64,000 bases of DNA. Origin: Candidatus Methanarcanum hacksteinii. Lineage in GTDB: Archaea; Thermoplasmatota; Thermoplasmata; Methanomassiliicoccales; Methanomethylophilaceae. The DNA lies in NCBI GenBank assembly GCA_006954405.1, contig LVVQ01000001.1:992001-1056000 (forward strand), written 5' to 3'. The first letter of the stretch is position 1; each line of letters begins with the position of its first letter. Below, one piece after another: positions 1-9,128 of the stretch. Under the pieces are notes generated by a model. It worked only from the letters and a program-made list of their open reading frames with translations, did not search any database and was not told where the DNA came from. The translations under genes and the position numbers were made by a program.

Positions 1-2
1 GA

Positions 3-1019
3 CTCAGGATATCCGACAGAGCACATCTCATTCAGAACTACCACAAGAAATTGGATGGTGCCGAGGAGATCTACAGAGGCAAGAATTCGGTCGGAACCAC
101 CAAAAAAGGTATCGGACCGACATATCAGGACAAGATCGCAAGATATGGATTCAGAGCGGGAGACATCCTTGAACCTGAACTCGTTAGGGAGAAAGCAGAG
201 TTCATCCTGCCTATGAAGAAGGATCTTCTCAAGATGATGCATGCTGAGGGGTGTCAATGCACCGTTGAGAAGTTCGAAGATAAATTCAAGAGATGGGGCG
301 AGACATTCGGCAAATACGTCTGCGATACATCCGTTCTCATAAACGATATGATCGACGAGGGGAAGAACATCCTCTTCGAAGGTGCACAGGGTGCGATGTT
401 AGACATCGACCATGGTACGTATCCATACGTGACATCATCATCAACGGTCGGCGGAGGCATATGCTCCGGTTCCGGCGTAGCGCCGAACAGGATAGACAAC
501 GTTGTCGGTTGTCTGAAAGCATACACAACACGTGTAGGCGAAGGTCCGTTCGTCACCGAGTTGGAAGGCGAAGCCGAGGAAGAACTTCGTAAGAAGGGCG
601 GAGAATTCGGTGTCACCACCGGAAGAGGAAGGAGATGCGGCTGGTTGGACCTCGTTGTCGCAGAACATGCCGCAAGACTCTGCGGATTCACGCACTGGGC
701 GATAACGAAACTCGATGTCCTCAACGATTACGATAAGATCTATGTCTGCACAGGATATGATGTGGATGGAAAAGTACTCAAACACTTCCCTGCATCATTG
801 TCGAAACTCGAGAAGGCGAAACCCATCTACAAGGAGTTCGATGGATGGGATTCATGGGATGATTCTGAGAAGATCATCAAGGACGGATATGATGCATTGC
901 CCAAGAACATGAGGACTTACATCGAATTCATCGAGGAATACACCAAGATCCCCGCATCGATCATCTCAATCGGTCCTAAGAGATCAGAAACGATCGATAG
1001 ATTCGGTAAATGGTTCTGA
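3..1019 (+). CDS. purA: Adenylosuccinate synthetase, 5' end outside window
   Basis: PurA joins IMP and aspartate at the expense of GTP to make adenylosuccinate, the first committed step to AMP. The open frame runs in from the left edge: bases 3-50 encode a stretch matching the PurA ISERAH block, so the TTG at 51 is not the start. Visible family blocks are the GTTKKGIGPTYQDK segment, FEGAQGAMLDIDHGTYPYVTSS, and TTGRGRRCGWLDL near the middle. The C-terminus (SIGPKRSETI) is complete. About the first quarter, with the GTP-binding loop, is missing. A hairpin follows the stop. Identification is secure. Confidence 0.97.
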   Translation, partial: LRISDRAHLIQNYHKKLDGAEEIYRGKNSVGTTKKGIGPTYQDKIARYGFRAGDILEPELVREKAEFILPMKKDLLKMMHAEGCQCTVEKFEDKFKRWGETFGKYVCDTSVLINDMIDEGKNILFEGAQGAMLDIDHGTYPYVTSSSTVGGGICSGSGVAPNRIDNVVGCLKAYTTRVGEGPFVTELEGEAEEELRKKGGEFGVTTGRGRRCGWLDLVVAEHAARLCGFTHWAITKLDVLNDYDKIYVCTGYDVDGKVLKHFPASLSKLEKAKPIYKEFDGWDSWDDSEKIIKDGYDALPKNMRTYIEFIEEYTKIPASIISIGPKRSETIDRFGKWF

Positions 1020-1024
1020 ATCTC

Positions 1025-1046
1025 AAAGGGAAGTCATCTTCCCTTT
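1025..1046 (+). terminator. Hairpin after purA
   Basis: Perfect 9-bp inverted repeat AAAGGGAAG/CTTCCCTTT around a 4-nt loop, five bases after the purA stop, followed by an AT-rich run (ATATTTTA). It is placed and built like an intrinsic terminator, but this was judged by eye only. Confidence 0.6.
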
Positions 1047-1072
1047 ATATTTTACCTATCGACATGATAGGT

Positions 1073-1110
1073 TGTATGCAGGATATGCGTAATTAATAGT
1101 CCTGCATACA
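1073..1110. promoter_or_regulatory. Inverted repeat flanking a TATA-like box
   Basis: TGTATGCAGGA (1073-1083) and its exact reverse complement TCCTGCATACA (1100-1110) flank a 16-nt spacer that contains an AATTAATA TATA-like element. The element lies about 27 nt ahead of the ATG at 1119, the distance expected for a leaderless archaeal transcript. The layout suggests a regulator binding on both sides of the promoter. No binding protein can be named. Confidence 0.45.
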
Positions 1111-1118
1111 CACTAATC

Positions 1119-1241
1119 ATGGGAGCGAAAGGAAAAGGATGTTCCTGTAACGTTCAGAAATCCAAGACAGCTGCCAGAGATGACATGCCTATCGAGGAAG
1201 AAGATCGTTCGAAACATTGGACTCAGCATCTTCAGATCTGA
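1119..1241 (+). CDS. Possible small protein, 40 aa, CxC motif
   Basis: This short frame starts with ATG and stops with TGA. The product is charged and hydrophilic and carries a Cys-Ser-Cys near residues 8-10 and an acidic run (PIEEED). I do not recognise it. In its favour are a TATA-like box at leaderless distance and an inverted repeat that brackets that box. Against it are its length and the lack of a Shine-Dalgarno site. It lies between purA and the convergent UbiD-family gene. Function unknown; it could be a metal-binding peptide or a chance frame. Confidence 0.4.
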   Translation: MGAKGKGCSCNVQKSKTAARDDMPIEEEDRSKHWTQHLQI

Positions 1242-1296
1242 ATAAGGTCTGTCAAACTTCAAACTGTGAGGTGGGTTTTGGCCCATCCCGCAGCTA

Positions 1297-2562
1297 TCAA
1301 GGCAATTGTGCCTTGAGATATGCTTTTCTATCTCTGTCAAGAGGTATCGTTGCATCGATCCCGACCTTGCATGTGATGCTATCATCGGCACTTGGATCGA
1401 GTGATGAACCCTTCGAATTCGGTATCGTGATGAGCCTTGTCGCTTGGAATCTCGTAGCGACAGCCCATTCAACTTCCTTATCATCGAAGATATCGACATC
1501 ATCATCGACAACGATCACATTCTTCATCGATTTGTGACCATCCAATGCTGCTAAGGCTGCTACCCTTCCGTCATCCTCATTGACCTTCTTGATCGAAACG
1601 ACACCGTTCAACCAACAGCAACCGCCCTCTGTCAGACGGACCGCTTTCACGCCAGGAACCTTCTCTCTCACGGAGATGTACATCATCGGCTCCCTTGGGA
1701 GTCCCATGAACAGATAATGCTCATTACCGCCTGGTAACAGGAAGTGGAAGTAAGGATCCTTGTTGGCCCATATCTTCTCGACCTTGATCACAGGCTGCAT
1801 CCTGATGTAATCGTATGTACCCGTGATATCGACGAACGGACCTTCCTCAGTCTCATCGAATGTTATCCTTGCCTCGAACACATAATCGCACTCCGAAGGT
1901 ACGATCAATCCGTTATCTGTCCTTCCGACCTGCAACGGCTTTCCTGTGCCCATCTTGCATAATGATGATGCTATGGTCATCTCGTCCGTCTCATAGGCTG
2001 TGGATGTAGCAGCCGCAAGGAGCATCTCAGGCCTTGCTCCGATACAGATGGAGATCTTCAGCTCCTCTCCCTTCTCCTTGGCCTCATTGTACATCCTGTA
2101 GAGATGTCTAGGAACGAGCCTCACGGCAATCCTGTCGCGATCCATTATCATCATCCTGTGGAAGGAAACATTCCTCTTGCCGTTGTATTCTGATACGATT
2201 ATCCCTGACGATATGTAACGTCCACCGTCCTCAGGGAAGTACTTGCATATCGGCAATGCCATAAGATCGACAGGTAACGATTGGTATCTGAACTCGGGTT
2301 CATCGGTGAATTCCGTATCGCAGGGATTGTCCGATGCGTGTATGAGGGATGTGACGATCTCATCCTGTCCGATATTCAATGCCTCAGCGACCTTCTGCCT
2401 TGTGGAGAATAGATTGCCTACAGCCTTCCCGCCATTGACATTCTCGAAAATGATGGTCCTGTCCTGATCCTCCAACATCAATTTGGTTGATTGAGTTGAA
2501 TCTGCATCGATCTTATCCTTGACCCTGAATTCCGTACCTTTCAGATACTTTCCTACGGACAT
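1297..2562 (-). CDS. UbiD-family decarboxylase, possibly anhydromevalonate phosphate decarboxylase
   Basis: The 421-residue protein matches the UbiD family, which decarboxylates unsaturated acids using prenylated FMN. The block EEGPFVDITGTY near residues 239-250 corresponds to the family's EGPFGE-TGYY active-site segment, and ICIGARPEMLLAAA around 175-190 is the usual core motif. Methanogens of this kind lack ubiquinone and menaquinone. In many archaea the UbiD homologue is the anhydromevalonate 5-phosphate decarboxylase of the modified mevalonate route to lipids. That assignment is inferred from lineage; the sequence alone proves only the family. The gene is monocistronic, with a TATA-like TAAAATGTAAAATA just upstream. 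Confidence 0.8.
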   Translation of the reverse strand: MSVGKYLKGTEFRVKDKIDADSTQSTKLMLEDQDRTIIFENVNGGKAVGNLFSTRQKVAEALNIGQDEIVTSLIHASDNPCDTEFTDEPEFRYQSLPVDLMALPICKYFPEDGGRYISSGIIVSEYNGKRNVSFHRMMIMDRDRIAVRLVPRHLYRMYNEAKEKGEELKISICIGARPEMLLAAATSTAYETDEMTIASSLCKMGTGKPLQVGRTDNGLIVPSECDYVFEARITFDETEEGPFVDITGTYDYIRMQPVIKVEKIWANKDPYFHFLLPGGNEHYLFMGLPREPMMYISVREKVPGVKAVRLTEGGCCWLNGVVSIKKVNEDDGRVAALAALDGHKSMKNVIVVDDDVDIFDDKEVEWAVATRFQATRLITIPNSKGSSLDPSADDSITCKVGIDATIPLDRDRKAYLKAQLP

Positions 2563-2604
2563 GATTACATGATAGCGAAGACCGTATTTTACATTTTATG
2601 GGAT

Positions 2605-4005
2605 TCACTCGTTCGTCCTGGACCTTATCGACGCTGAGAGCAATACCGCACAGAATGCCAATATGGATGCGACTATCATCGTGAACCTGAATCCTTCCAT
2701 GAATATTTCCGATGGAAGATCGGATATGGATATACCTGAACTGTTCGAACCTATGTTGAAGAACGCAGAGAACATCGCAGTCCCCAATGCAGAACCGAAG
2801 TAAACGAAGAATGACAGCAATGATGATGCTGAACCCTTCTTCTCCGACGGTACATTCTCCACGAGACGCGTACCCACAGAACTTCCCGAGAATCCCCATA
2901 CGCTACCGAGGAGTATCAATCCGAATATCAAGGAGATGAGGCCGGTCGATGAATCGAGGAACGTGAATATGATGCATGTCAACATCATCAACGAACATCC
3001 GATTATGGCGAATGTCCTCGTACCGCGGCTTGAACATGCTTTGGCTACAGGAAGACATAACACCAATGTTACTAGTGCCTGTGTGAGCATGATCAATCCG
3101 CATTCCATCGTATCATAGCCCATCTCTATACTGAGCATGAATGGGATGAGATACAGACATCCCATGTATGATGCGTTCAGTATCATGAACGCCAATATCG
3201 CCCTGTCGAATCTCGATATCTTGAACAATCTGAGATCGAGAACGGGATCCTCCTTCTTCAGATCATATGTGACGAATATCGCGAATATGATCACGAATGC
3301 TACAAGAGCCGAGATGTTCGTTACACCGATACCGTGGGATGGGATGGATTCCACTGCGTACAATCCGCATATCAATGAGAGGAACAGTAACAATGAACCG
3401 AGATAATCGAATCTCATGTCATCCATCTTATCATCTGACGGAACGTATCTGTGTGCGAACACGGCGCATATCACGCCTATGGGGACGTTGATGATGAATA
3501 TCCAATGCCATGACAGCGCATTCGTCAATATGCCGCCCAATGTCGGACCGAATGCTGCCCCTACCGATGATCCCAAGACAGAAAGCGTCATCGCAAAGAT
3601 CATCATCTTCGGCGGGAAGAACTTCACAGCGAGCATGATTCCTGTAGAAGCGAGCATCGCTGAGCCGATACCCTGTATCGCCCTCGAGATCAAGAGGAAT
3701 GTGGAATTGTATGACAATGCACACAGCAATGATCCCAATGCGAATATGATGAATCCGCCAACAAGCACCTTTTTTATCGCACCTTTATCAGCTATCTTAC
3801 CGAAGACGAGTATCAATCCCGCCATCATCATGAAATACACCGTAACGACCCATGATGAATCGCTTGTGCTCATTGCGAATGATTTACCTATCTCTGGCAA
3901 TGCGACAGTGACTATGGTGCCATCCAACCCGTCGAGGAAGAATGCCATGGCCATAACTACGTAGAGTACGAGCTGATCCTTCCTATCAGTCACCATATTC
4001 GTCAT
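2605..4005 (-). CDS. MFS drug-resistance-type exporter (DHA2/EmrB-like)
   Basis: This hydrophobic protein of about 466 residues has roughly 14 predicted membrane segments, as in the EmrB/QacA branch of the major facilitator superfamily. Near the start is the FFLDGLDGTIVTVALPEIG block, typical for this branch, followed by LVFGKIADKGAIKKV in the first cytoplasmic loop. The ATG at 4005 is preferred over upstream in-frame codons because an archaeal GGTGAT ribosome site (4012-4017) lies six bases before it. It follows gltX on the same strand, 29 bases after its stop. The substrate cannot be told; multidrug proton antiport is the family default. Confidence 0.88.
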   Translation of the reverse strand: MTNMVTDRKDQLVLYVVMAMAFFLDGLDGTIVTVALPEIGKSFAMSTSDSSWVVTVYFMMMAGLILVFGKIADKGAIKKVLVGGFIIFALGSLLCALSYNSTFLLISRAIQGIGSAMLASTGIMLAVKFFPPKMMIFAMTLSVLGSSVGAAFGPTLGGILTNALSWHWIFIINVPIGVICAVFAHRYVPSDDKMDDMRFDYLGSLLLFLSLICGLYAVESIPSHGIGVTNISALVAFVIIFAIFVTYDLKKEDPVLDLRLFKISRFDRAILAFMILNASYMGCLYLIPFMLSIEMGYDTMECGLIMLTQALVTLVLCLPVAKACSSRGTRTFAIIGCSLMMLTCIIFTFLDSSTGLISLIFGLILLGSVWGFSGSSVGTRLVENVPSEKKGSASSLLSFFVYFGSALGTAMFSAFFNIGSNSSGISISDLPSEIFMEGFRFTMIVASILAFCAVLLSASIRSRTNE

Positions 4006-4034
4006 ACGACAATCACCATCGATGCGATCGATAT

Positions 4035-5711
4035 TCAACGGTGTGCGAACACTGCTGTGTATGATTTTGGATCCTTGTTCTCGATCCTTGCGAATCCGAT
4101 CCTCTCGAACTGTACCATGTCGTTCTTCTCAGATAACACGGCATTCTCGACGAGACCGTTCAGGACGGTTCCGTCAGGCATCAATATCTTCGCCTCGGTG
4201 GAATCGTTGCCTACCCACTGCACAGCCTTGAATCCCTTCTTGAGAATGGATACATCCGTTCCTGCGTATTTCGCAGGTGATGAGTAATCAATATTGCAGA
4301 GATCCTTGAGCCTGATCTTTCCGGCCTCTTCGAACAGCTCCGAATCCTCCTTGGATAGATAAATGGTCCTGTCCTTGATGTCGTACTCCCTGAATCCCCT
4401 ATCAGCATGATCGGGGTGGAGAGGCGCTTTACCTACGATCTCATCGCATCCATCTATCTCGAACTTGACAGGGTCTGCGACGAAGAAGTATCTGTTCGCG
4501 TCAGGATCGATGATATCGCGGTTCATCGCGAAGAGATTGTCCCAAGAGAACTGTATGTCGATCGGCTTAATGCCGCTCTCGACCCAATATCTCCTGATCG
4601 CCTCAGGCCTTATGCCCCTTCTCTCCAATGCTCTAACAGTACCTGTTCTCACATCATCCCAACCGGAGTATTCACCGTTCCTGATGGACTCCTTGATGAG
4701 CGATGTCTTGAGTATGGTATCGGGGATGTTGACGAGTCCGTAGTGATAGTATGTCGGCTTCTTCCATCCGAAATAATTGAAGATGTATTCCTGTCTGAAC
4801 GTATTGTTGAGATGGTCCTTGCCTCTGATGACATGCGTCATACCGAGGAGATAATCATCGATGGCGACGGAGAGATTCATCATGGGGTATGCCCTGTACT
4901 TATCCTTCGTCAATGGGTGAGTGTGATCCACCAACCTCAATGCTACGAAATCCCTGACAGCTGGATTGGGGTGATCGATGGCTGTCTTTACGACAGTGAT
5001 CGCTTCGCCTTCCTTGTAGCCGCCGTTCATGAACCTATCGAATCTTTCCAATTGTTCCTCTACAGGGAGGTCCCTGCATGGACAGGCGATCTTCTTCTCC
5101 TTCTTCTGTCTCCAATCCTCTGCGTCACAAGTACAGACGTATGCATGGCCCATCTCGATGAGTTTCCTGGTGTAATCGTAATAGATCTCGAACCTCTCTG
5201 ATTGAATGATCTTCTCGTGTATCTTCACACCTAACCATTCCAAGTCCTCGGGTATCATATCGTATGCATCAGGATCGATCTTCTCAGGATTAGTGTCCTC
5301 GAACCTGCAGATCAGTTTACCACCGTATCTCTTGACATATTCGTCATTGAGTATCGAAACGCGTGTGTGACCGATATGCAGAGGTCCTGACGGGCCTGGA
5401 GCGATCCTCATGACAACCTTACCATCAATATTCTCCAGATCGGGAAGTTCGTACTTCCTCTCCTTCTTCTCCTTGACGAGAAGTGATGGATCGAGTTCCT
5501 CCAATGCTCTCTTCTGATCCTCCAATGCCATAGCATTCACGTCAGATACGACAGAATTGACGATCTCGTTCAATTCCGGTACTTTGGCCCTCCACTCCTG
5601 ACATTCGCCTAGTACCTTACCGACTATGGATTTAGGGTTAGCCTTACCCTTGAAGAATACAGCATTCTGAAGCGCATATTTCCTGATGAGGATCTCGATG
5701 TCGTTCGACAT
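4035..5711 (-). CDS. gltX: Glutamyl-tRNA synthetase (archaeal type)
   Basis: This 558-residue class I synthetase charges tRNA-Glu, and in many archaea also tRNA-Gln for later amidation. The HIGH signature appears as PGPSGPLHIGHTR about residues 105-118. The second signature is the archaeal variant LKTSLIKES. The C-terminal part has the beta-barrel anticodon domain shared with GlnRS rather than the bacterial helical one. The start at 5711 (MSNDIEILIRKYALQNA) matches the family N-terminus, and a TATA box lies about 24 nt ahead of it, so longer upstream frames are not used. Confidence 0.95.
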   Translation of the reverse strand: MSNDIEILIRKYALQNAVFFKGKANPKSIVGKVLGECQEWRAKVPELNEIVNSVVSDVNAMALEDQKRALEELDPSLLVKEKKERKYELPDLENIDGKVVMRIAPGPSGPLHIGHTRVSILNDEYVKRYGGKLICRFEDTNPEKIDPDAYDMIPEDLEWLGVKIHEKIIQSERFEIYYDYTRKLIEMGHAYVCTCDAEDWRQKKEKKIACPCRDLPVEEQLERFDRFMNGGYKEGEAITVVKTAIDHPNPAVRDFVALRLVDHTHPLTKDKYRAYPMMNLSVAIDDYLLGMTHVIRGKDHLNNTFRQEYIFNYFGWKKPTYYHYGLVNIPDTILKTSLIKESIRNGEYSGWDDVRTGTVRALERRGIRPEAIRRYWVESGIKPIDIQFSWDNLFAMNRDIIDPDANRYFFVADPVKFEIDGCDEIVGKAPLHPDHADRGFREYDIKDRTIYLSKEDSELFEEAGKIRLKDLCNIDYSSPAKYAGTDVSILKKGFKAVQWVGNDSTEAKILMPDGTVLNGLVENAVLSEKNDMVQFERIGFARIENKDPKSYTAVFAHR

Positions 5712-5730
5712 GTGAATCCCGAACGCTTGC

Positions 5731-5740
5731 ATATATAATA
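5731..5740 (-). promoter_or_regulatory. TATA box of gltX, leaderless arrangement
   Basis: ATATATAATA on the plus strand reads TATTATATAT on the minus strand and is centred about 24 nt ahead of the gltX ATG. That spacing puts the transcription start at the start codon. Inferred from archaeal TATA-to-start distances. Confidence 0.55.
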
Positions 5741-5891
5741 GACTCACTACTTGCGCACGTGCGATATGATATTGATTTACCGTTGGCTTATTGCGTACGG
5801 ACATTGTTTATTTGTTCGTATATCGCAACAATGATACGTTCTACGTATGGGTTAACGGATCGTGAGGAAAGTTGTCCATGGACAGGATGCA

Positions 5892-7769
5892 TCATGCGGT
5901 TATGAATCCTATATTGAACAACTGATTGACCAACGTACCCACCAATACGGCGATGGTAACGGATGACAGACAGACAGCGAGAGTGTTCTTCCATCCCAAC
6001 TCATCTCTCATGACAGCTATGGTCGCGATACAAGGCATGTAAATGCTCATTATGATACCATATACGACGAATTGCGAAGGATCCATCTCCGTTATCGCAC
6101 CGACGATGACCAGCATACCGTATGACATCTCCTTCCTGACCACACCTACGATGAAACAGATTATCGTCACTGCAGGAAGGCCCAACATGTCCACCGTCAA
6201 CCATGACATCGGTTCCACGAATACGTCCAACAGGTTGTAATAGATGCATAATTCCACGATTATGCTTCCGATTATGAGCAAAGGTACTGCTATCGCGAAG
6301 AAATCCTTAGAACGCATCCACATCTTGTTGATGACGTTCATCACCCTCGGGACCTGCAATTCAGGCAATTCTATGGCAAGGTTGGATGGTTCCAATTTCA
6401 ACGTCTTGTTCAACACAATCCCAATCGATACCATCAATACGGTAAGGATCGCAAGAATGACCAGAACCCATTCGATGCCTGCGAATTTTCCGGTAACCCC
6501 AGTCATTATCGCGATCTGTGCAGAGCATGGTACCGCCATACAGATCATCGAACAAAGGATGATGCGTTCCCTCTTCGACCTGATCATACGTGTAGCGAGT
6601 ATCGCAGGCACATTGCATCCGAAACCCACCATGATGGGGATGAAAGCATTCCCGTGAAGACCGAAATGATGCATCAATCTGTCAAGGAGCACTACGGCCC
6701 TGGGAAGATATCCTGTGTCCTCCAATATCCCCAATATTATGTAGAACACCATGATGTAAGGTATCACCAATCCCAAGATCGCTTGGATACTGCTGTCGAT
6801 ACCGGACATCAATGCCTTTCCGATGTCTCCTGCGATGTTGCCACCGAGATCTATCAATGCGGTACCTACGAATGTCGTGTAGAGATGATCGATCCATTCA
6901 GCGATTATCCCTCCCAGGCCGATCAATGTTATGAATGTCAATACCAGAATACCGATGAGTATCGGGATACCTGTGGAAGGTTCAATGGTTATGTCCGATA
7001 TCTTCTCTGAACGCGTCAGATTCTTCGTCGAACGATGGACAGTCTCCATGACGATGACGTGTGCATCTCCGTATCTGTCCCTGGCGATATGCACGCCTAT
7101 ATGATCCCCATGTATCTTCGTGAACTCACGGTCGATATCACCGATGATAAAGGGATCGGAATCATCATCGATGCCCTCGAGGATCTTTATCGCCTTCCCT
7201 CTGTTGACATGATGTGTCTCCATCACCTTATCGATAGCCTCTACGATGTGATCGTCATACATCACACGATAATCGGATATCTTCGCCTTCCCGGAGGATA
7301 TCGCGTCCAAAAGATCGCTTATCCCGTCCCCGTTCCTTGATGAAACGGGAATGACGGGAACGCCGAAGATCTTCTCCAACTTCTCTACATCTATCGTCAT
7401 CCTCTTCATCGACAGATCGTACTTGTTGAGGGCGATTATCGTAGGAAGACCGAGTTCCAAGACCTCCATGGACAATACAAGACTCGGCTCCAGATCCGTT
7501 GAATCCGCAACGACGACGATAACATCATTGTCGGCATCCCTCAGCATCTTGATGACGACATCCTCATCACTTGAAGTTGTGGAAAGACTATAAGTTCCTG
7601 GAAGATCATGGAAATGTAACTCGTTACCACCGTAGGTCACAGTAGCCTCGTCGAATTCCACTGTGGTACCAGGGTAATTCGATGATATCACACCTACACC
7701 GGTCAACCTGGAGAACAAGGTGGATTTACCCACATTAGGCTGGCCGATGAGTGCTATTTGGAATTTCAT
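5892..7769 (-). CDS. feoB: Ferrous iron transporter FeoB
   Basis: FeoB is the inner-membrane Fe2+ importer with an N-terminal GTPase. The G1 loop GQPNVGKST is at residues 8-16, DLPG near 55-58 and NKYD near 116-119. After a helical spacer the remaining ~350 residues are hydrophobic gate segments, including the conserved GFGCNVPAILATR and AVPCSAQIA motifs. At 625 residues it is short of the bacterial ~770 but normal for archaea. The gene begins four bases after the upstream regulator's stop, so both are expected on one transcript. Start ATG 7769 fits the family N-terminus. Confidence 0.96.
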   Translation of the reverse strand: MKFQIALIGQPNVGKSTLFSRLTGVGVISSNYPGTTVEFDEATVTYGGNELHFHDLPGTYSLSTTSSDEDVVIKMLRDADNDVIVVVADSTDLEPSLVLSMEVLELGLPTIIALNKYDLSMKRMTIDVEKLEKIFGVPVIPVSSRNGDGISDLLDAISSGKAKISDYRVMYDDHIVEAIDKVMETHHVNRGKAIKILEGIDDDSDPFIIGDIDREFTKIHGDHIGVHIARDRYGDAHVIVMETVHRSTKNLTRSEKISDITIEPSTGIPILIGILVLTFITLIGLGGIIAEWIDHLYTTFVGTALIDLGGNIAGDIGKALMSGIDSSIQAILGLVIPYIMVFYIILGILEDTGYLPRAVVLLDRLMHHFGLHGNAFIPIMVGFGCNVPAILATRMIRSKRERIILCSMICMAVPCSAQIAIMTGVTGKFAGIEWVLVILAILTVLMVSIGIVLNKTLKLEPSNLAIELPELQVPRVMNVINKMWMRSKDFFAIAVPLLIIGSIIVELCIYYNLLDVFVEPMSWLTVDMLGLPAVTIICFIVGVVRKEMSYGMLVIVGAITEMDPSQFVVYGIIMSIYMPCIATIAVMRDELGWKNTLAVCLSSVTIAVLVGTLVNQLFNIGFITA

Positions 7770-7773
7770 AAGA

Positions 7774-8430
7774 TCAGTTCTGATTCATGAATATCGATGA
7801 ACATAGCTCCTTATCGAGAGCGATGACACTGTCACCGATCAAAATGATACGAGCGCCATCCACAGACACCTTGCTGTCCAATTTGATAGCCCTTCCAGGT
7901 ACGAAACCCATCGAGATGAGTTTCCTAACGACTGCGACATCCTTATTGGACACGTGAGATATGGTCCCCCAATCCCCAGGTTCAGCATCGACGAGGCAGA
8001 TCGCTGGTTTCTTCACACCCATCTTCTCGTCACAAGGTTCAGGACACGTGTCGCAGTCCCCATCGACCTTGTGTCCGATCATATGACACATCTTGATGGC
8101 TGCATCCTCGCTCATCGAATGTTCGAATGCGCATGCATTGTCATGTGCGGATTGATGATCGACATCGAGGACGTCCGTGAGGAACCTCTCCATGATGTGG
8201 TGTTTCCTTCTGAGGTTCTTCGCAACGGTTATGCCCTCAGCGGTCAAGGAGACGCCCCTATATCTCTCATAATTGACAAGACCCTCTTTGCTGAGAATCT
8301 TCAACATCTCCGTAACACTAGCGGGTGCTACACCCATATAATTCGCTATCTCCGTGGTCTTGACGACACGGACGCCATCTGTGAGGCGCAGGATGTTGAT
8401 CAGATAATCCTCACGGTTATCGGTACTCAT
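7774..8430 (-). CDS. DtxR/IdeR-family metal regulator fused to a FeoA domain
   Basis: The first ~65 residues form a winged helix-turn-helix (TTEIANYMGVAPASVTEMLKIL). The middle is the metal-binding and dimerisation domain, with the C-x-x-E-H site in NACAFEH. The last ~75 residues are a FeoA-like SH3 fold (AVVRKLISMGFVPGRAIKL). A Cys-rich insert, CDTCPEPC, sits between the domains. The gene starts the feoB operon, so it probably both senses Fe2+ to repress the operon and supplies FeoA. The ATG at 8430 is chosen over the in-frame TTG one codon earlier; a TATA-like TTAAATATT lies about 28 nt upstream. Confidence 0.93.
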   Translation of the reverse strand: MSTDNREDYLINILRLTDGVRVVKTTEIANYMGVAPASVTEMLKILSKEGLVNYERYRGVSLTAEGITVAKNLRRKHHIMERFLTDVLDVDHQSAHDNACAFEHSMSEDAAIKMCHMIGHKVDGDCDTCPEPCDEKMGVKKPAICLVDAEPGDWGTISHVSNKDVAVVRKLISMGFVPGRAIKLDSKVSVDGARIILIGDSVIALDKELCSSIFMNQN

Positions 8431-8464
8431 CAAGTGGCCATTATGTAAAGGGAATATTTAACTA

Positions 8465-8480
8465 TGCCTAAAAATAGGCA
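8465..8480. promoter_or_regulatory. Palindrome at the dtxR-feoB promoter
   Basis: TGCCTA-AAAA-TAGGCA is a perfect 6+6 palindrome lying against the TATA-like element of the regulator gene. Its position suits an autoregulatory operator for the DtxR-like product. The match to known DtxR-family boxes is loose, so the link is an inference from position. Confidence 0.5.
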
Positions 8481-8494
8481 GGACATGCCTGCCT
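8476..8494 (-). terminator. Hairpin after the coiled-coil gene
   Basis: AGGCAGG/CCTGCCT with a 5-nt loop lies a few bases after the minus-strand stop at 8498. On the minus strand it is followed by ATTTTTA, giving the stem plus T-run expected of an intrinsic terminator. It overlaps the palindrome of the next promoter. Confidence 0.5.
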
Positions 8495-8497
8495 GGC

Positions 8498-8923
8498 TTA
8501 CTCATTATTGTTCTTCTCGAGTTCTTTCGCAGCCCTTCTGGCCTCCCTCTCCTCGGCCTTGATCCTAGCTGCCTCTTCCTTTGCGAGTCTCATCTCTTCC
8601 TCTCTTGCAGCTGTCTCCTCATTGATCTTCTGACGCTCCGCCTCGCCTGCGACCTTACGATCCTCGATCTGTTTCTCGAGTTCCTTGATCCTCACGACAC
8701 GAGTCTCGATATCTATGAATGCGCCCTTGACATCATCCTCAGGGACGTATGTGCCGTCGTTAGCGTATTTATTCCAATAGTATTGACCGATAGCCATCAG
8801 TTGCTCATCTATGGCCTTCTGTTCAGATGTTTTATCATTCTTCATCTGATTTATCTCGCTCTTCTCGTCCCTATTGCTCTTGCGATTATCAAGAACATTG
8901 TTCAATTTGTTCATAAATCCCAT
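8498..8923 (-). CDS. Small coiled-coil protein of unknown function
   Basis: About 141 residues. The first ~40 are polar. The last ~80 (from IDIETRVVRIKELEKQIEDR) are an uninterrupted, charged, heptad-like helix rich in Glu, Lys, Arg and Ala, so a coiled coil is likely. There is no signal peptide or membrane segment. Start 8923 is chosen because the region upstream reads unlike protein and an AGTGATAG ribosome-site-like stretch precedes it. It stands alone between the iron regulator and the riboflavin operon. I do not recognise a family. Confidence 0.7.
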   Translation of the reverse strand: MGFMNKLNNVLDNRKSNRDEKSEINQMKNDKTSEQKAIDEQLMAIGQYYWNKYANDGTYVPEDDVKGAFIDIETRVVRIKELEKQIEDRKVAGEAERQKINEETAAREEEMRLAKEEAARIKAEEREARRAAKELEKNNNE

Positions 8924-9128
8924 TCTATCACTGTTGAAATGATTGCTATTAAGGGATATAAATGTGAATGTGCAACCATGGATGTCGATGCAAGGTATGT
9001 GGCATAATATATCTGAACGATAGATATCATCCATCGATTCTACCAAATATCAATCAATGTACCATAAAATAAGTAATAAGCCAAGTTTCTTTTTAATATC
9101 CTCGAATACAGGTACGAAAGGTGTCATG

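Noticed and set aside
4407..5201. 264-codon plus-strand frame
   Set aside because: It lies wholly antisense to gltX, whose protein motifs are unmistakable. It arises from the codon pattern of that gene and matches no family.
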